A stretch of DNA of 64,000 nt from JAUIAI01 sp045106815 (GTDB taxonomy: Bacteria; Pseudomonadota; Gammaproteobacteria; Burkholderiales; Burkholderiaceae_E): contig JBGCFG010000016.1 of the NCBI GenBank assembly GCA_045106815.1, positions 32,417 through 96,416 of the forward strand. The letters are read 5' to 3'. Each line of letters opens with the position of its first letter. The first letter of the stretch is position 1. A program made the position numbers and the translations under genes. The notes below the pieces were generated by a model. That model did not search any database. It worked only from the letters and a program-made list of their open reading frames with translations, and was not told the origin of the DNA. This document shows, piece by piece, positions 17,169 through 25,810 of the stretch.

Positions 17169-18443
17169 TTGCGAGTTCTGTTGTTTGCATTCGCTGGAGC
17201 CATGCTCGGTCTTTCTGCGTGTGCGACAGATCAAAACAAGGCTGATCGAGTGTGGCCCGCCTATATATCTGGATTGAAACCAGTGCCATCTGAGAGCGCG
17301 GTCAGCGCGGTGCTACCGAGTGATGTTTCTATTACGACTCCCAACGATGACGTACCGACAGACAGATCCCGATGGAGCGGCCGGTGGCAGGGTTGGGCCT
17401 GTCCCAAGTGGCAGTGCGATGTCAGGGTGGCTATTGAGACCGTCTCGGCAACTGGAGCGAGCGTCGTCTATGCAGCGGCTAATGCACGCATGGGGCAATT
17501 CTCAGAGCGTGCAAACGGACTTTTTCACGACGACCAACTTTCAATCAAACTAAGCACCGGTACAGTTCTTGTCATGCGACTTCGAAACGCAGAGGTAATG
17601 GAGATTACATTGTGGAAGTCGGACACTCGGCTGTTAGCCGCTGGCGTGTTGACCAAGAAACCATTCAACTACGTCCGTAGCGCCGTTCGTATCCCAACAC
17701 CTTGGCGATTCGAAGGTAAACCCATGACATTGGAAACGGTGATCTATAAGCCGAAAGGCAGCGGTCCTTTTCCGACCATCATTATTAATCATGGTTCGAC
17801 AAGACCAGAACTCGTTAGAGAGACATGGACAAGTCCTGATCTGGCAGCGTTCTTTGCCGGAAAGGGCTGGCAAGTAGTCTTTCCGCAGCGTCGTGGTCGT
17901 GGAAAATCTGACGGTTTTTATGATGAAGGTTACAAGAAGGACCGCTCTGACTATGCATGCAGACCCGACATTTCATTACCAGGGGTAGAACATGCGATCG
18001 CGGACCTGGATGCTGTCATGGCTTACCTTCCAGGGCTCGAAGAAGTGGACAGTCAGCGGATGATTGTTGGCGGTGTTTCGCGCGGTGGTGTGCTTGCGGT
18101 GGTGTACGCTGGCGTGCGTCCAGCCAAATTCCAAGGGGTTGTTAATTTTGTTGGGGGCTGGATGGATGAGAACTGCGAACATGTTGATCAGATAAATCCG
18201 CCGCTGTTTGTTCGCGGAGCGGCATTTAAAAAACCAATGCTGTGGCTTTACGGTGGCAAAGATCCATTCTACTCACTAGATCATAGTCGCAAGAACTTTG
18301 AGTCCTTCATTGGGGCAGGCGGCAAGGGAAGCTTTATGGCGTTTGACCCACCGAACGGATATTCCGGGCATGACATTTACGCCGTCGATTCACTGTGGGG
18401 ACCAACGATGGAAACGTATTTGTCCAACGCAGTAGCCCACTGA
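17169..18443 (+). CDS. Alpha/beta hydrolase lipoprotein (dienelactone hydrolase/prolyl oligopeptidase-like)
   Basis: About 424 residues. The start is uncertain: TTG at 17169 gives MRVLLFAFAGAMLGLSAC, a compact lipoprotein signal with lipobox GLSAC; the longest frame starts at 17013 inside the AraC pseudogene. After a 170-residue N-terminal region with paired cysteines (WACPKWQCDV), the hydrolase domain has the oxyanion segment IIINHGST, the nucleophile elbow GGVSRGG, the acid in LYGGKDPFY and the histidine in YSGHDIY, so the catalytic triad is complete. It should act on the periplasmic side of a membrane. The ester or peptide substrate is unknown. Confidence 0.8.
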   Translation: MRVLLFAFAGAMLGLSACATDQNKADRVWPAYISGLKPVPSESAVSAVLPSDVSITTPNDDVPTDRSRWSGRWQGWACPKWQCDVRVAIETVSATGASVVYAAANARMGQFSERANGLFHDDQLSIKLSTGTVLVMRLRNAEVMEITLWKSDTRLLAAGVLTKKPFNYVRSAVRIPTPWRFEGKPMTLETVIYKPKGSGPFPTIIINHGSTRPELVRETWTSPDLAAFFAGKGWQVVFPQRRGRGKSDGFYDEGYKKDRSDYACRPDISLPGVEHAIADLDAVMAYLPGLEEVDSQRMIVGGVSRGGVLAVVYAGVRPAKFQGVVNFVGGWMDENCEHVDQINPPLFVRGAAFKKPMLWLYGGKDPFYSLDHSRKNFESFIGAGGKGSFMAFDPPNGYSGHDIYAVDSLWGPTMETYLSNAVAH

Positions 18444-18444
18444 A

Positions 18445-18471
18445 GAATCGATTTGAATCGATTTGAATCGA
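18445..18471. repeat. Short tandem repeat, GAATCGATTT x 2.6
   Basis: Two complete copies of GAATCGATTT and a partial third follow the hydrolase stop codon directly. There is no evident function; slippage is the likely origin. Confidence 0.7.
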
Positions 18472-18517
18472 GTGGTGTACATCTTGGCGATAGGTTCCTC
18501 CGGGTCGCTTTTTGTCC

Positions 18518-19693
18518 TCAATCCGTTGCGGCGGCTTTGGCCAATCCAGTTAACATGCTGCTTGCCCGCAGGAAAGCCAAGCAGGTCGGCGCGTCTTGCT
18601 GGATTTGCTGCAGCCGTTGTAGCTCAGCCTGTCTTGCGGTCGCATCAACAATCGCCATTCGCTGTCGGTTACGATCAGCCTGGCCAATGATGTCTGTCTC
18701 GACAACCGGCTTGCGCCTGCGTTCGTAGCGATCAAGAACATCAGCATTGGGCTCGAAGTCAGCTTCGGCCAAGCTGGCCACCAGTTCAAACGCATCGTGG
18801 AGGCCTCCGTTGAGACCCATGCCGCCTTTCGGGCTGGTGAGGTGGGCGGCGTCCCCGACAAGAAATAGTCGACGATTTCGCCAGCGGTCAGCGAGCCGTC
18901 GATGCACGCGATAGGCGCGATGTTCAATGATCTGAATTTCTCTGGCGCGTTCTGCAAAAACTTCATGCAAATGTCTTTGCAAGTCTGCTTCAATGTCTAT
19001 CGCTTGATGGTTGTGGTCGAGGCGGGCCTGAAACGAGCATCGCCAGAGGTCGGGCAGTCGTAACAGAGAGAAGGTTCCGCCTTCTTTCCAGACGTAATTC
19101 ACACCGGCCAGATCAGGTAGCAGCTGCTCAAATGGAAAGCGGGTGGTCGCCAGAATAGTCGTTTCGGGATAGGCCTCGCCGTCGAATTTGGCGCCCGTGG
19201 CCGCTCGCACAACCGACTTAGCACCGTCGGCGCCAATTACATAGTCGGCTTCGAGTCGCTGCCCGCTCGCAAGCTGTACCCAGGCGTGTCGTTCATTCTG
19301 GCCAACGCTTAGCACGGGGCTTGAGAATCTCACCGGTGAGCCTGCCGCGCTAAGCCGGGAGGCGAGTGCTTGCGATAGCACGCGCTGATGGCATTGCAAG
19401 CGATAAGGGTGGTCGGTATCGTCCGACAGCATACCCAAGTCGAATGTGACGTGCTCATGGGTTTCATGGAGCCGGATCTGCCAGGTGGGTGTCACCCGCC
19501 CATGATGATGCAAAACATCCGTCAGGCCGTCCACACGCAGCATATCCAGTGTAGGCGGATGAAACGTGGAAGCACGCAGCTGATCTGCAATCTGGTGACT
19601 GGCCTCGAAGGTTTGAACGGCAATTCCTTGCCGGGAGAGGAGCCAGGCGAGCATCAATCCAACCGGACCGGCACCAACGACAATGACTTGCAT
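18518..19693 (-). CDS. FAD-dependent monooxygenase (UbiH/PheA-TfdB class)
   Basis: 391 residues with the three group A flavoprotein monooxygenase motifs: GxGxxG (VIVVGAGPVGLMLAWLLSRQGI), the DG motif (DYVIGADGAKSVVR) and the GD motif (RRLFLVGDAAHLTSPKGGMGLNGGLHDAFEL). It should use FAD and NAD(P)H to hydroxylate an aromatic or enol substrate in the cytoplasm. It lies divergently from the BKACE gene, with 71 bases between the starts. There is no partner dioxygenase nearby, so the pathway cannot be named. Confidence 0.88.
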   Translation of the reverse strand: MQVIVVGAGPVGLMLAWLLSRQGIAVQTFEASHQIADQLRASTFHPPTLDMLRVDGLTDVLHHHGRVTPTWQIRLHETHEHVTFDLGMLSDDTDHPYRLQCHQRVLSQALASRLSAAGSPVRFSSPVLSVGQNERHAWVQLASGQRLEADYVIGADGAKSVVRAATGAKFDGEAYPETTILATTRFPFEQLLPDLAGVNYVWKEGGTFSLLRLPDLWRCSFQARLDHNHQAIDIEADLQRHLHEVFAERAREIQIIEHRAYRVHRRLADRWRNRRLFLVGDAAHLTSPKGGMGLNGGLHDAFELVASLAEADFEPNADVLDRYERRRKPVVETDIIGQADRNRQRMAIVDATARQAELQRLQQIQQDAPTCLAFLRASSMLTGLAKAAATD

Positions 19694-19764
19694 GCTGAGA
19701 GCTTGAGCCTCGAATCTGCGTGGCTTGCTATTCTAGAGGTCGAATTTACTCATGGAGAAATGCC

Positions 19765-20697
19765 GTGGCTGCTTCTCGACCCGTCATGATCACTTGCGCT
19801 GTGACTGGCGCCATTCACACACCATCAATGTCGCCGCATTTACCGGTCACCGCTGATGAAATCGCCGATGCGGCGATCGCTGCCCATCAGGCGGGAGCTG
19901 CGCTGGTTCACATTCATGCGCGCAACCCTGTCACCGGCCAGCCCGATCAGTCTCCTGAGGCTTTTGCCCCCATCCTTAAGAAGATCAAGGCGAATTGCGA
20001 TGCCGTTGTGAACATCACAACTGGTGGGGCCCCGACCATGCTAGTTGAAGAGCGGCTTAAGCCTTGCGCCCACTTTAAGCCAGAGGTGGCATCGTTGAAT
20101 ATGGGCTCAATGAATTTTGGTTTGTATCCCATGCTTAATCGATTCAAATCGTTCAAGCATGACTGGGAGGAGCCATATCTCGCTGAGTCTGACGATCGAA
20201 TTTTCAAGAACACATTTCGAGATATCGAAAACATCTTGACCACTTGTTCCGCAAACGGCACGCGCTTTGAAATCGAGTGCTATGACATTGGTCACCTGTA
20301 TACCCTGAAGCATTTCGTTGACCGGGGGCTGGTCCAAAAGCCGTTATTCATTCAATCGGTGTTTGGTCTACTTGGCGGCATCGGACCGCATCCCGACGAC
20401 GTTCAGCACATGAAGCGTACCGCTGACCGGTTGTTTGGCTCGGACTTTGAATGGAGCGTGTTGGGCGCCGGGCGCAACCAGCTACCGATTGCCGCCATGT
20501 CGGCAGCGATGGGTGGACACATCAGGGTAGGGCTGGAGGATTCGCTTTGGTCAGGGCCGGGACAACTGGCTGAATCAAATGCGCAACAAGTGACTGCAGC
20601 GCGTCAGATTGTGGAGGGGCTGGGCCTTTCAATCGCAACGTCCGATGAGGCGCGCGCTTTGTTGCAATTGAAAGGGTCGCAGCAGGTGGCTTTCTAA
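19765..20697 (+). CDS. BKACE family beta-keto acid cleavage enzyme (DUF849)
   Basis: 310 residues from the GTG at 19765, which has GGAG seven bases upstream; the longer ATG frame lacks this. The sequence shows VMITCAVTGAIHTPSMSPHLPVT, the zinc ligands in LVHIHARNPVTG, NITTGGAPTML, MNFGLYP and GAGRNQLPIAAMSAAMGGHIRVGLEDSL, all BKACE hallmarks. Characterised members condense a beta-keto acid with acetyl-CoA, giving acetoacetate and a new CoA thioester; examples are 3-keto-5-aminohexanoate in lysine fermentation and dehydrocarnitine. The convergent histidinol-dehydrogenase-like gene ends 4 bases away and could supply the keto acid by oxidising an alcohol. The actual substrate is unknown. Confidence 0.9.
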   Translation: MAASRPVMITCAVTGAIHTPSMSPHLPVTADEIADAAIAAHQAGAALVHIHARNPVTGQPDQSPEAFAPILKKIKANCDAVVNITTGGAPTMLVEERLKPCAHFKPEVASLNMGSMNFGLYPMLNRFKSFKHDWEEPYLAESDDRIFKNTFRDIENILTTCSANGTRFEIECYDIGHLYTLKHFVDRGLVQKPLFIQSVFGLLGGIGPHPDDVQHMKRTADRLFGSDFEWSVLGAGRNQLPIAAMSAAMGGHIRVGLEDSLWSGPGQLAESNAQQVTAARQIVEGLGLSIATSDEARALLQLKGSQQVAF

Positions 20698-20701
20698 AGG
20701 C

Positions 20702-22000
20702 TCACTTGCCGACGAGATCGAACGTCTCGTCAGGGAAGTACTTGGCCAGGCGCACATCTGCGCTACGCGCGTGACCTTCCATGCCTTCTAAACGGGAGAT
20801 GCGGGCGCAGGCTTGCGCAATGTCACGGTTAGCTTCCCGCGTTGAGCGCTGCCAGGTCACGGTCTTCATGAACTTGCCGACGAACAAACCACCCGAATAA
20901 TGAGCGGCACCTTTTGTAGGCAGCACGTGGTTGGGGCCTGAAACTTTGTCGCCGTAGGCCACGGTGGTCTCTTCGCCAAGAAATAAAGAGCCGTAATTGC
21001 TCAGATTATCGAGCCACCAGTTCAGTTCAGCCGCTTGTACCTGCAGGTGCTCAGGGGCGATGTCATCAGATACCTGGACGGCTTCTTCCCGACTATCGCA
21101 GAGAATGATTTCTCCAAAGTCACGCCAGGCAGCGAACGCATTGTCACGGTTGAGTTCTGGCAGGCTTGCGATGAGCTGATCCATTTCAGCATTCACAGCA
21201 TTGGCGAGTTTGCGGTCGGTCGTGACGAGCCAGACCGGTGAGTTATAGCCGTGCTCGGCCTGACCAACCAGATCAGCCGCAACGATCAGTGGATCGGCAT
21301 CGGCATCGGCAATGACCAGGCTCTCGGTGGGGCCAGCGAACATATCGATGCCGACCCGGCCATACAAAATGCGCTTCGCTTCAGCCACGAACTGGTTACC
21401 GGGCCCAGCGAGCACGCGAGCCGGTTGGGTGCCAAACAAGCCAAACGCCATGGCCGCAATGCCCTGCACGCCGCCGATGTTCAAAATCGTGTCCGCGCCG
21501 CACACGTCGAACGCGTACAACACCGCCGGGTTCATGCCCACTCCCGGCCTTGGGGGCGAACAGGCGGCAATTTGTTTCACTCCAGCGACTTTAGCAGTTG
21601 TTACTGTCATGATGGCCGAGGCAACATGGCTGTACCTGCCGCCTGGTGCGTAACAGCCCACAGAGGACACGGGCAGCTGCTTTTGGCCGGCGATGAGTCC
21701 GGGCACGACTTCGACTTCTACATCGGTGAGGGATTCACGCTGAGCCTGGGCAAATCGGCGGACGTTGTCATGTGCAAATCGGATGTCGTCTTTGAGTTTT
21801 TGAGAGATTTCATCTGCAGCCGCGGCGCGGGCTTCAGGGGATACGACGATGTCGCCGTCCCATTTATCAAACTCGCGGGCGTATCGCTGCGCCGCTTCTT
21901 CACCGCCTTTTTCGATTTCATCCAAGATGGTTTGAACCGTATCGCGGACGTCTTTTTCGCCAGTTGCCGAGGTTTTGGTGGCTTTCTTTAGGTATTCCAT
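20702..22000 (-). CDS. Histidinol dehydrogenase-family NAD-dependent alcohol dehydrogenase, probably catabolic
   Basis: 432 residues covering the whole HisD fold. Zinc-ligand and catalytic positions are kept: GQAEHGYNS (Gln, His), APEHLQVQ (Glu-His pair), YGDKVSGPNHVLPT (Asp) and the C-terminal MEGHARSADVRL (His). HisD-type enzymes perform two successive NAD-linked oxidations of an alcohol to an acid. No histidine-biosynthesis gene is present; instead it faces a LacI regulator and meets a BKACE gene tail to tail, like the catabolic HisD relatives (for example the sulfopropanediol dehydrogenase HpsN). I therefore think it oxidises a non-histidinol alcohol. A start at ATG 22000 fits the family. 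Confidence 0.85.
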   Translation of the reverse strand: MEYLKKATKTSATGEKDVRDTVQTILDEIEKGGEEAAQRYAREFDKWDGDIVVSPEARAAAADEISQKLKDDIRFAHDNVRRFAQAQRESLTDVEVEVVPGLIAGQKQLPVSSVGCYAPGGRYSHVASAIMTVTTAKVAGVKQIAACSPPRPGVGMNPAVLYAFDVCGADTILNIGGVQGIAAMAFGLFGTQPARVLAGPGNQFVAEAKRILYGRVGIDMFAGPTESLVIADADADPLIVAADLVGQAEHGYNSPVWLVTTDRKLANAVNAEMDQLIASLPELNRDNAFAAWRDFGEIILCDSREEAVQVSDDIAPEHLQVQAAELNWWLDNLSNYGSLFLGEETTVAYGDKVSGPNHVLPTKGAAHYSGGLFVGKFMKTVTWQRSTREANRDIAQACARISRLEGMEGHARSADVRLAKYFPDETFDLVGK

Positions 22001-22059
22001 AGGTGTGGCTCCAAGAGGGCGAATCGGATCGGATCAAAGCATAAGGATATGGCGTCAAC

Positions 22060-22083
22060 CAAATTGTATGCGCATACAATTTG
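22060..22083. promoter_or_regulatory. Perfect 24-bp palindromic operator
   Basis: CAAATTGTATGC is followed directly by its exact reverse complement, with GCGC at the centre. It lies 60 bases upstream of the HisD-like start and 50 bases upstream of the LacI-type gene, in the only space between the two divergent promoters. A central CG and dyad symmetry suit a LacI-family repressor; the TTGTAT/ATACAA arms would also suit a GntR protein, but none is encoded nearby. Confidence 0.75.
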
Positions 22084-22132
22084 CTGGTGCAAGCGTTTTC
22101 ATGCCGTTTTCAGGTGAGCTATTCTTAGCGGG

Positions 22133-23158
22133 ATGAGAAAGGCTGGAAGAACTGCCACCCAGAGAGATGTCGCCGCGGCCGCAGGGGTATCGACCGCGAG
22201 CGTATCGCGTGTCATCAATGCCGCAGGGCCCGTCAAGCCTGCGGTCAGGGAACGGGTTCAGGCAGCAATTGATTCGCTTGGCTACATTCCACATAGCGCG
22301 GCGCGGGCGCTTGCGCTGAATCGCTCGTCAACACTCGGCGCGATTATTCCAACCCTCGATGAAGCAATTTTTGCGCGAGGGACGAACGCATACACCAGCG
22401 CTGCGCGACGGCTGGGCCATACCGTGATCGTGTCAGTCTCACACTACGATCTTGATGATGAGCCAGCGCTCGTGCGCGCGATGCTTGAGCGGGGTGTGGA
22501 TGGCCTGATGTTGGTGGGTAACGAGCATCGTGACGCTGTCTTTCAGTTGCTGCGTGATGCTGAAGTGCCGCATGTTTGTACGTGGGCATTTGAATCAGAC
22601 ACCAACACACCCAATATTGGTTTCTCAAACCACACGGCGATGGGTGTTCTGGTGCAGCACTTGATCGCGTTGGGACACAAACGCTTTGCGATGCTTGCTG
22701 GTATCGTTTCGGACAATGATCGAGCCGCGGCCCGGCTCGCCGGTGTGACGGATCATTTGTCCAGGGATGGCATTGATCTGGGTGCCTCGGCCATCAGACA
22801 GGTGCGTTACGACGTGGCTGAGGCGCGGGCGGAATTCCGAGTGCTGATGCAGTTAGACCCAAGACCAACGGCTGTCATCTGCGGTAACGACGTGATTGCG
22901 CTTGGGGCCGTGCTCGAAGCCGCCAAAATGGGCATCCGCGTTCCTGAGGACCTCTCGATAACGGGGTTCGACAATTTGCCGATTTCGGCCGAACTAAGCC
23001 CCGCTATTACAACAATTGATGTGCCTGCCCGGCAGATGGGCGAGCAAGCTGCGATTGCACTTGTGAATGCGGTGACGCAGCAATGCGCCGTGCAAAGCGA
23101 ACCCCTGTCAGTGCGTCTGATAGAACGTGAAACCACCGGGCCGGCTCCCGGGTATTAG
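22133..23158 (+). CDS. LacI family transcriptional regulator
   Basis: 341 residues. The N-terminal helix-turn-helix reads TQRDVAAAAGVSTASVSRVIN and is followed by the hinge LGYIPHSAARAL that inserts into the operator's minor groove. Residues about 65-335 form the periplasmic-binding-protein-like effector domain (SSTLGAIIPTLDE, ICGNDVIALGAVLEAAKMGIRVPEDLSITGFDNL). It is divergent from the HisD-like gene with a perfect palindrome between, so it most likely controls that gene and itself, and perhaps the BKACE gene. The inducer would be a substrate of that module. Confidence 0.92.
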   Translation: MRKAGRTATQRDVAAAAGVSTASVSRVINAAGPVKPAVRERVQAAIDSLGYIPHSAARALALNRSSTLGAIIPTLDEAIFARGTNAYTSAARRLGHTVIVSVSHYDLDDEPALVRAMLERGVDGLMLVGNEHRDAVFQLLRDAEVPHVCTWAFESDTNTPNIGFSNHTAMGVLVQHLIALGHKRFAMLAGIVSDNDRAAARLAGVTDHLSRDGIDLGASAIRQVRYDVAEARAEFRVLMQLDPRPTAVICGNDVIALGAVLEAAKMGIRVPEDLSITGFDNLPISAELSPAITTIDVPARQMGEQAAIALVNAVTQQCAVQSEPLSVRLIERETTGPAPGY

Positions 23159-23173
23159 TACTCCGGGAGCCGG
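23141..23173. terminator. Bidirectional hairpin terminator
   Basis: CCGGCTCCCGG and CCGGGAGCCGG form a perfect 11-bp stem around an 11-base loop that contains the LacI stop codon. TTAATCC follows on the plus strand. It lies between the convergent LacI and DUF6515 genes. Confidence 0.75.
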
Positions 23174-23191
23174 TTAATCCTGAACGATTAG

Positions 23192-24298
23192 CTAGTACAG
23201 CGAATAGCCAGCTGTTTGGAGACATCGAGACAGCGAGCGAGAAAACGATTGATAACGGCGCTCCGCTGCTCTAGACGCGTCTTCTCTACCCGGGTCAAAA
23301 CCCGAGCGGGCTTCAGCACGTGCTTCGCAACGATCAACATCTCGGCCGAACTTTCGTTCGGACTGGCCTCGCTTGGGCTCTGCGATCTGGTCAATAGCAT
23401 TAATGTAATAACCGCGATCGCTCGGTGCTATTTGCGGCGCATTCACGACCAGATACTCATCGTCGGTCTTGCGCAGCGTGACACCGCCTGCGATGAAGTA
23501 GGGTTGGCCGTCATAGAACACCTGCTCACTGCCCACCGGCAGGGATGGGAGTGACAGACCAATTGGTGGAAAGACCACCACAAATCCACCGTGACGGTGC
23601 GATCGATACCAGTGGCCACTTGAGAAATACCAGGTGAAACCGCGCCGGTTGAATCGCTGTGCATCGCGCGAGAGGGTGTCGGTGCGGGTACCCGGGCGAG
23701 GGCCAAAATATGGAAACTGCGGCGCCCTCAGTGCGGATGTGCGGGGTAGGGTGGAAACGACCTGCCTGGGCCCGAAACTAATGCCTGTTGTGTCACGACT
23801 GGCATGAGGTGAACGGCGGTCAATGCGACGCGCGACTCGGCGCTCATTGCGACGGTCGGCAACTTGATTGACGCCTGGTGCGGAAGGGCTTGCGGTCGAG
23901 CGCCTGCGCGGTCGATCGTTGAGCGTTTGGGTAATCCCCGGGCCTGTTCCTTGTGCTGCGCCCCGGCGTAAGCCAATGCTGCCAGCCTGTGGGCGGTTCA
24001 CATCAATGCGCCGGGTCCGATGGCGTCGATTGTCATAGCGACGCTGACTGCGATCAACATGTCGGCGCGAACGTTCCCGTACCTTCGGCTGAGCAAGCGG
24101 CACGCGTGTGCCGCGGTCAAAATAAGGGCTAGGTGCGAGCCCCTGCGCGGCTCGCGGTGCTCGCTGGGCAGCACGATAGTTTGGCGGTGCGGTTTGGGTG
24201 GCACCAAACGCATGAGCGGTACTCGCAGCCCATGGATTAATGGGTAGGGTGGCAAAGGCCATCAGCAGCGCTGTCGACGCAGCAATGCGTAGTTTCAT
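23192..24298 (-). CDS. DUF6515 family exported, Arg-rich protein
   Basis: 368 residues from the ATG at 24298, chosen because AGGAG precedes it and a signal peptide (MKLRIAASTALLMAFATLPI ... ASTAHA) follows. Residues about 40-220 are low-complexity and arginine-rich, as in disordered exported proteins. The C-terminal domain (about 220-330) holds the DUF6515 pattern FTWYFSSGHWYRSHRHGGFVVVFPPIGLSLPSLP and FYDGQPYFIAGGVTLRKTDDEYLVV. The last 50 residues are acidic and basic with two cysteines. The function of the family is not known. It is convergent with LacI and divergent from the P450. Confidence 0.8.
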   Translation of the reverse strand: MKLRIAASTALLMAFATLPINPWAASTAHAFGATQTAPPNYRAAQRAPRAAQGLAPSPYFDRGTRVPLAQPKVRERSRRHVDRSQRRYDNRRHRTRRIDVNRPQAGSIGLRRGAAQGTGPGITQTLNDRPRRRSTASPSAPGVNQVADRRNERRVARRIDRRSPHASRDTTGISFGPRQVVSTLPRTSALRAPQFPYFGPRPGTRTDTLSRDAQRFNRRGFTWYFSSGHWYRSHRHGGFVVVFPPIGLSLPSLPVGSEQVFYDGQPYFIAGGVTLRKTDDEYLVVNAPQIAPSDRGYYINAIDQIAEPKRGQSERKFGRDVDRCEARAEARSGFDPGREDASRAAERRYQSFSRSLSRCLQTAGYSLY

Positions 24299-24493
24299 AA
24301 GAACTCCTGGCCGCGCTGGGGCAGCAGATTTTTGGGTTGTTGCGACTGAGTTTAGGCTATCCCTGAGCTCTTGAGTCCATTGAACGCATTCGGTCTTACC
24401 CGACCAGGCAAAAGCTTCAGGCATCCTGTGACAAAAGTCCGCTATCGTGCGGCGTGAAGAGTGGATCAGGGAGTCCAGGTAAACTAGAAAATG

Positions 24494-24507
24494 ACTGGCA
24501 TGTCAGT
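24494..24507. promoter_or_regulatory. Imperfect palindrome upstream of the P450
   Basis: ACTGGCATGTCAGT is a dyad with one mismatched pair (12 of 14 positions symmetrical), flanked by AAAA and TTTT tracts. It lies 82 bases before the P450 start and could be an operator. No regulator gene is adjacent. Confidence 0.35.
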
Positions 24508-24588
24508 GTTTTCTGGGGGCCGGTGTATAAGAAAAGGTATCCAAAAAAGTGACAACCAAAAAGTAGCAACCCAAACGGAGACACTGCG

Positions 24589-25782
24589 GTGCAGCGACCG
24601 CCAGAAATTGATATTGATGTTCAGCAGTTTTGGGCAGACCCGTATCCGGTTTTAGCGCAACTCAGACAAGACGCGCCGGTTGCGAGCGTGCCAGCGCTTG
24701 GCAGCATCCTGATTACACGCCATGCCGATATTGTTCGCTGCGAAAAACTCGTGAGCGTTTTCAGCTCTGACCAGCCTGCTGGCCTAATGAATGTCCTGAT
24801 GGGGCAAAACATGATGCGTAAGGACGGACGAGCGCATCTAATTGAACGCCATGCCTGTACGCCGGCGCTGTCGGCTCAGACGACTAGAGCGCATTGGCTG
24901 GCCTTGTTCAAGACCCATGCAGATCGAATCGCCGCGTTGCTCCAGAGCAAATCTGAACCACTTGCTGACCTCGTCACAGAGTACGCCATGCCGGTATCGG
25001 CTGAGGCACTAAAGCTCGTTACCGGTTTGACCAATATGCGCTTCCAGGACATGGATGCATGGTCGCAGGGCATGATTGATGGCATCGCGAATTACACCGG
25101 CAATGAAACGGTTCAGGCGCGTTGCGATGCAGCAACCAGTGGCATCGATGCGTGTATTTCGGAGCGCCTGACAGAGCTCACTCAAAACCCCGATCACAGT
25201 TTGCTGGGCGTGATGATTGCGGCCGGCCTGCCCGAAGCCGCCATTCGAGCAAACATCAAGCTGGCGATTAGTGGCGGCCAAAATGAGCCACGTGATGCAA
25301 TTGCCGGCGCGGCATGGGCAGTACTGAGTCATGAGCCATGGCGCGAGGAAGCCTGCGCGGGTACCCTCGATTGGCAGGCTGTATTCGACGAGTACGTAAG
25401 GTGGATATCTCCCATTGGGATGTCGCCGCGCAGAATTGCTAAGCCGTTTGAGCTTCATGGGGTGCAGCTATTGCCTGAAGACAGAGTGTTCCTGATGTTT
25501 GGTTCAGCTAATCGGGACGAATCCTGTTTTGAGCGGCCGGCCGCGTTTGATCCTGGGCGGGTGCGCGGTTCCCAATCGGGTCAGGATAGCGCCAAGCATA
25601 TTGCGTTTGGCGCGGGTCCACACTTTTGCGCGGGTGCGGCCGTCTCTCGCGCGCTGGTGGCCAACGTTGCGCTGCCGACATTATTTGAGCACTTCAAGAC
25701 GCTCTTTCTGGACCCTGAACGGACAACAAGTTTTGGAGGCTGGGCGTTTCGCGGGCCTTTGTCAGTGCCGGTTCGCTGGTAG
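24589..25782 (+). CDS. Cytochrome P450
   Basis: 397 residues, soluble bacterial type. The heme-thiolate loop FGAGPHFCAGAAVSR places the ligand at Cys347, and the K-helix/meander region is seen around EYVRWISPIGMSPRRIA and NRDESCFERPAAFDPGR. In the I-helix the usual GG-x-(D/E)-T oxygen-activation motif reads GGQNEPRD (residues 229-236), so the acid-alcohol pair is Asn232-Glu233. The start is GTG with CGGAG upstream. The next gene, 28 bases on, is an acyl-CoA ligase, so hydroxylation of a carboxylic acid or of a precursor that is later activated with CoA is plausible. A ferredoxin and reductase are not encoded nearby. Confidence 0.92.
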   Translation: MQRPPEIDIDVQQFWADPYPVLAQLRQDAPVASVPALGSILITRHADIVRCEKLVSVFSSDQPAGLMNVLMGQNMMRKDGRAHLIERHACTPALSAQTTRAHWLALFKTHADRIAALLQSKSEPLADLVTEYAMPVSAEALKLVTGLTNMRFQDMDAWSQGMIDGIANYTGNETVQARCDAATSGIDACISERLTELTQNPDHSLLGVMIAAGLPEAAIRANIKLAISGGQNEPRDAIAGAAWAVLSHEPWREEACAGTLDWQAVFDEYVRWISPIGMSPRRIAKPFELHGVQLLPEDRVFLMFGSANRDESCFERPAAFDPGRVRGSQSGQDSAKHIAFGAGPHFCAGAAVSRALVANVALPTLFEHFKTLFLDPERTTSFGGWAFRGPLSVPVRW

Positions 25783-25810
25783 ACACTAATAAATTGGCAG
25801 GAGGAGCCAT

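Noticed and set aside
20702..22000. Calling the HisD-like gene histidine-biosynthetic hisD
   Set aside because: No his gene is nearby and the LacI/BKACE context points to catabolism.
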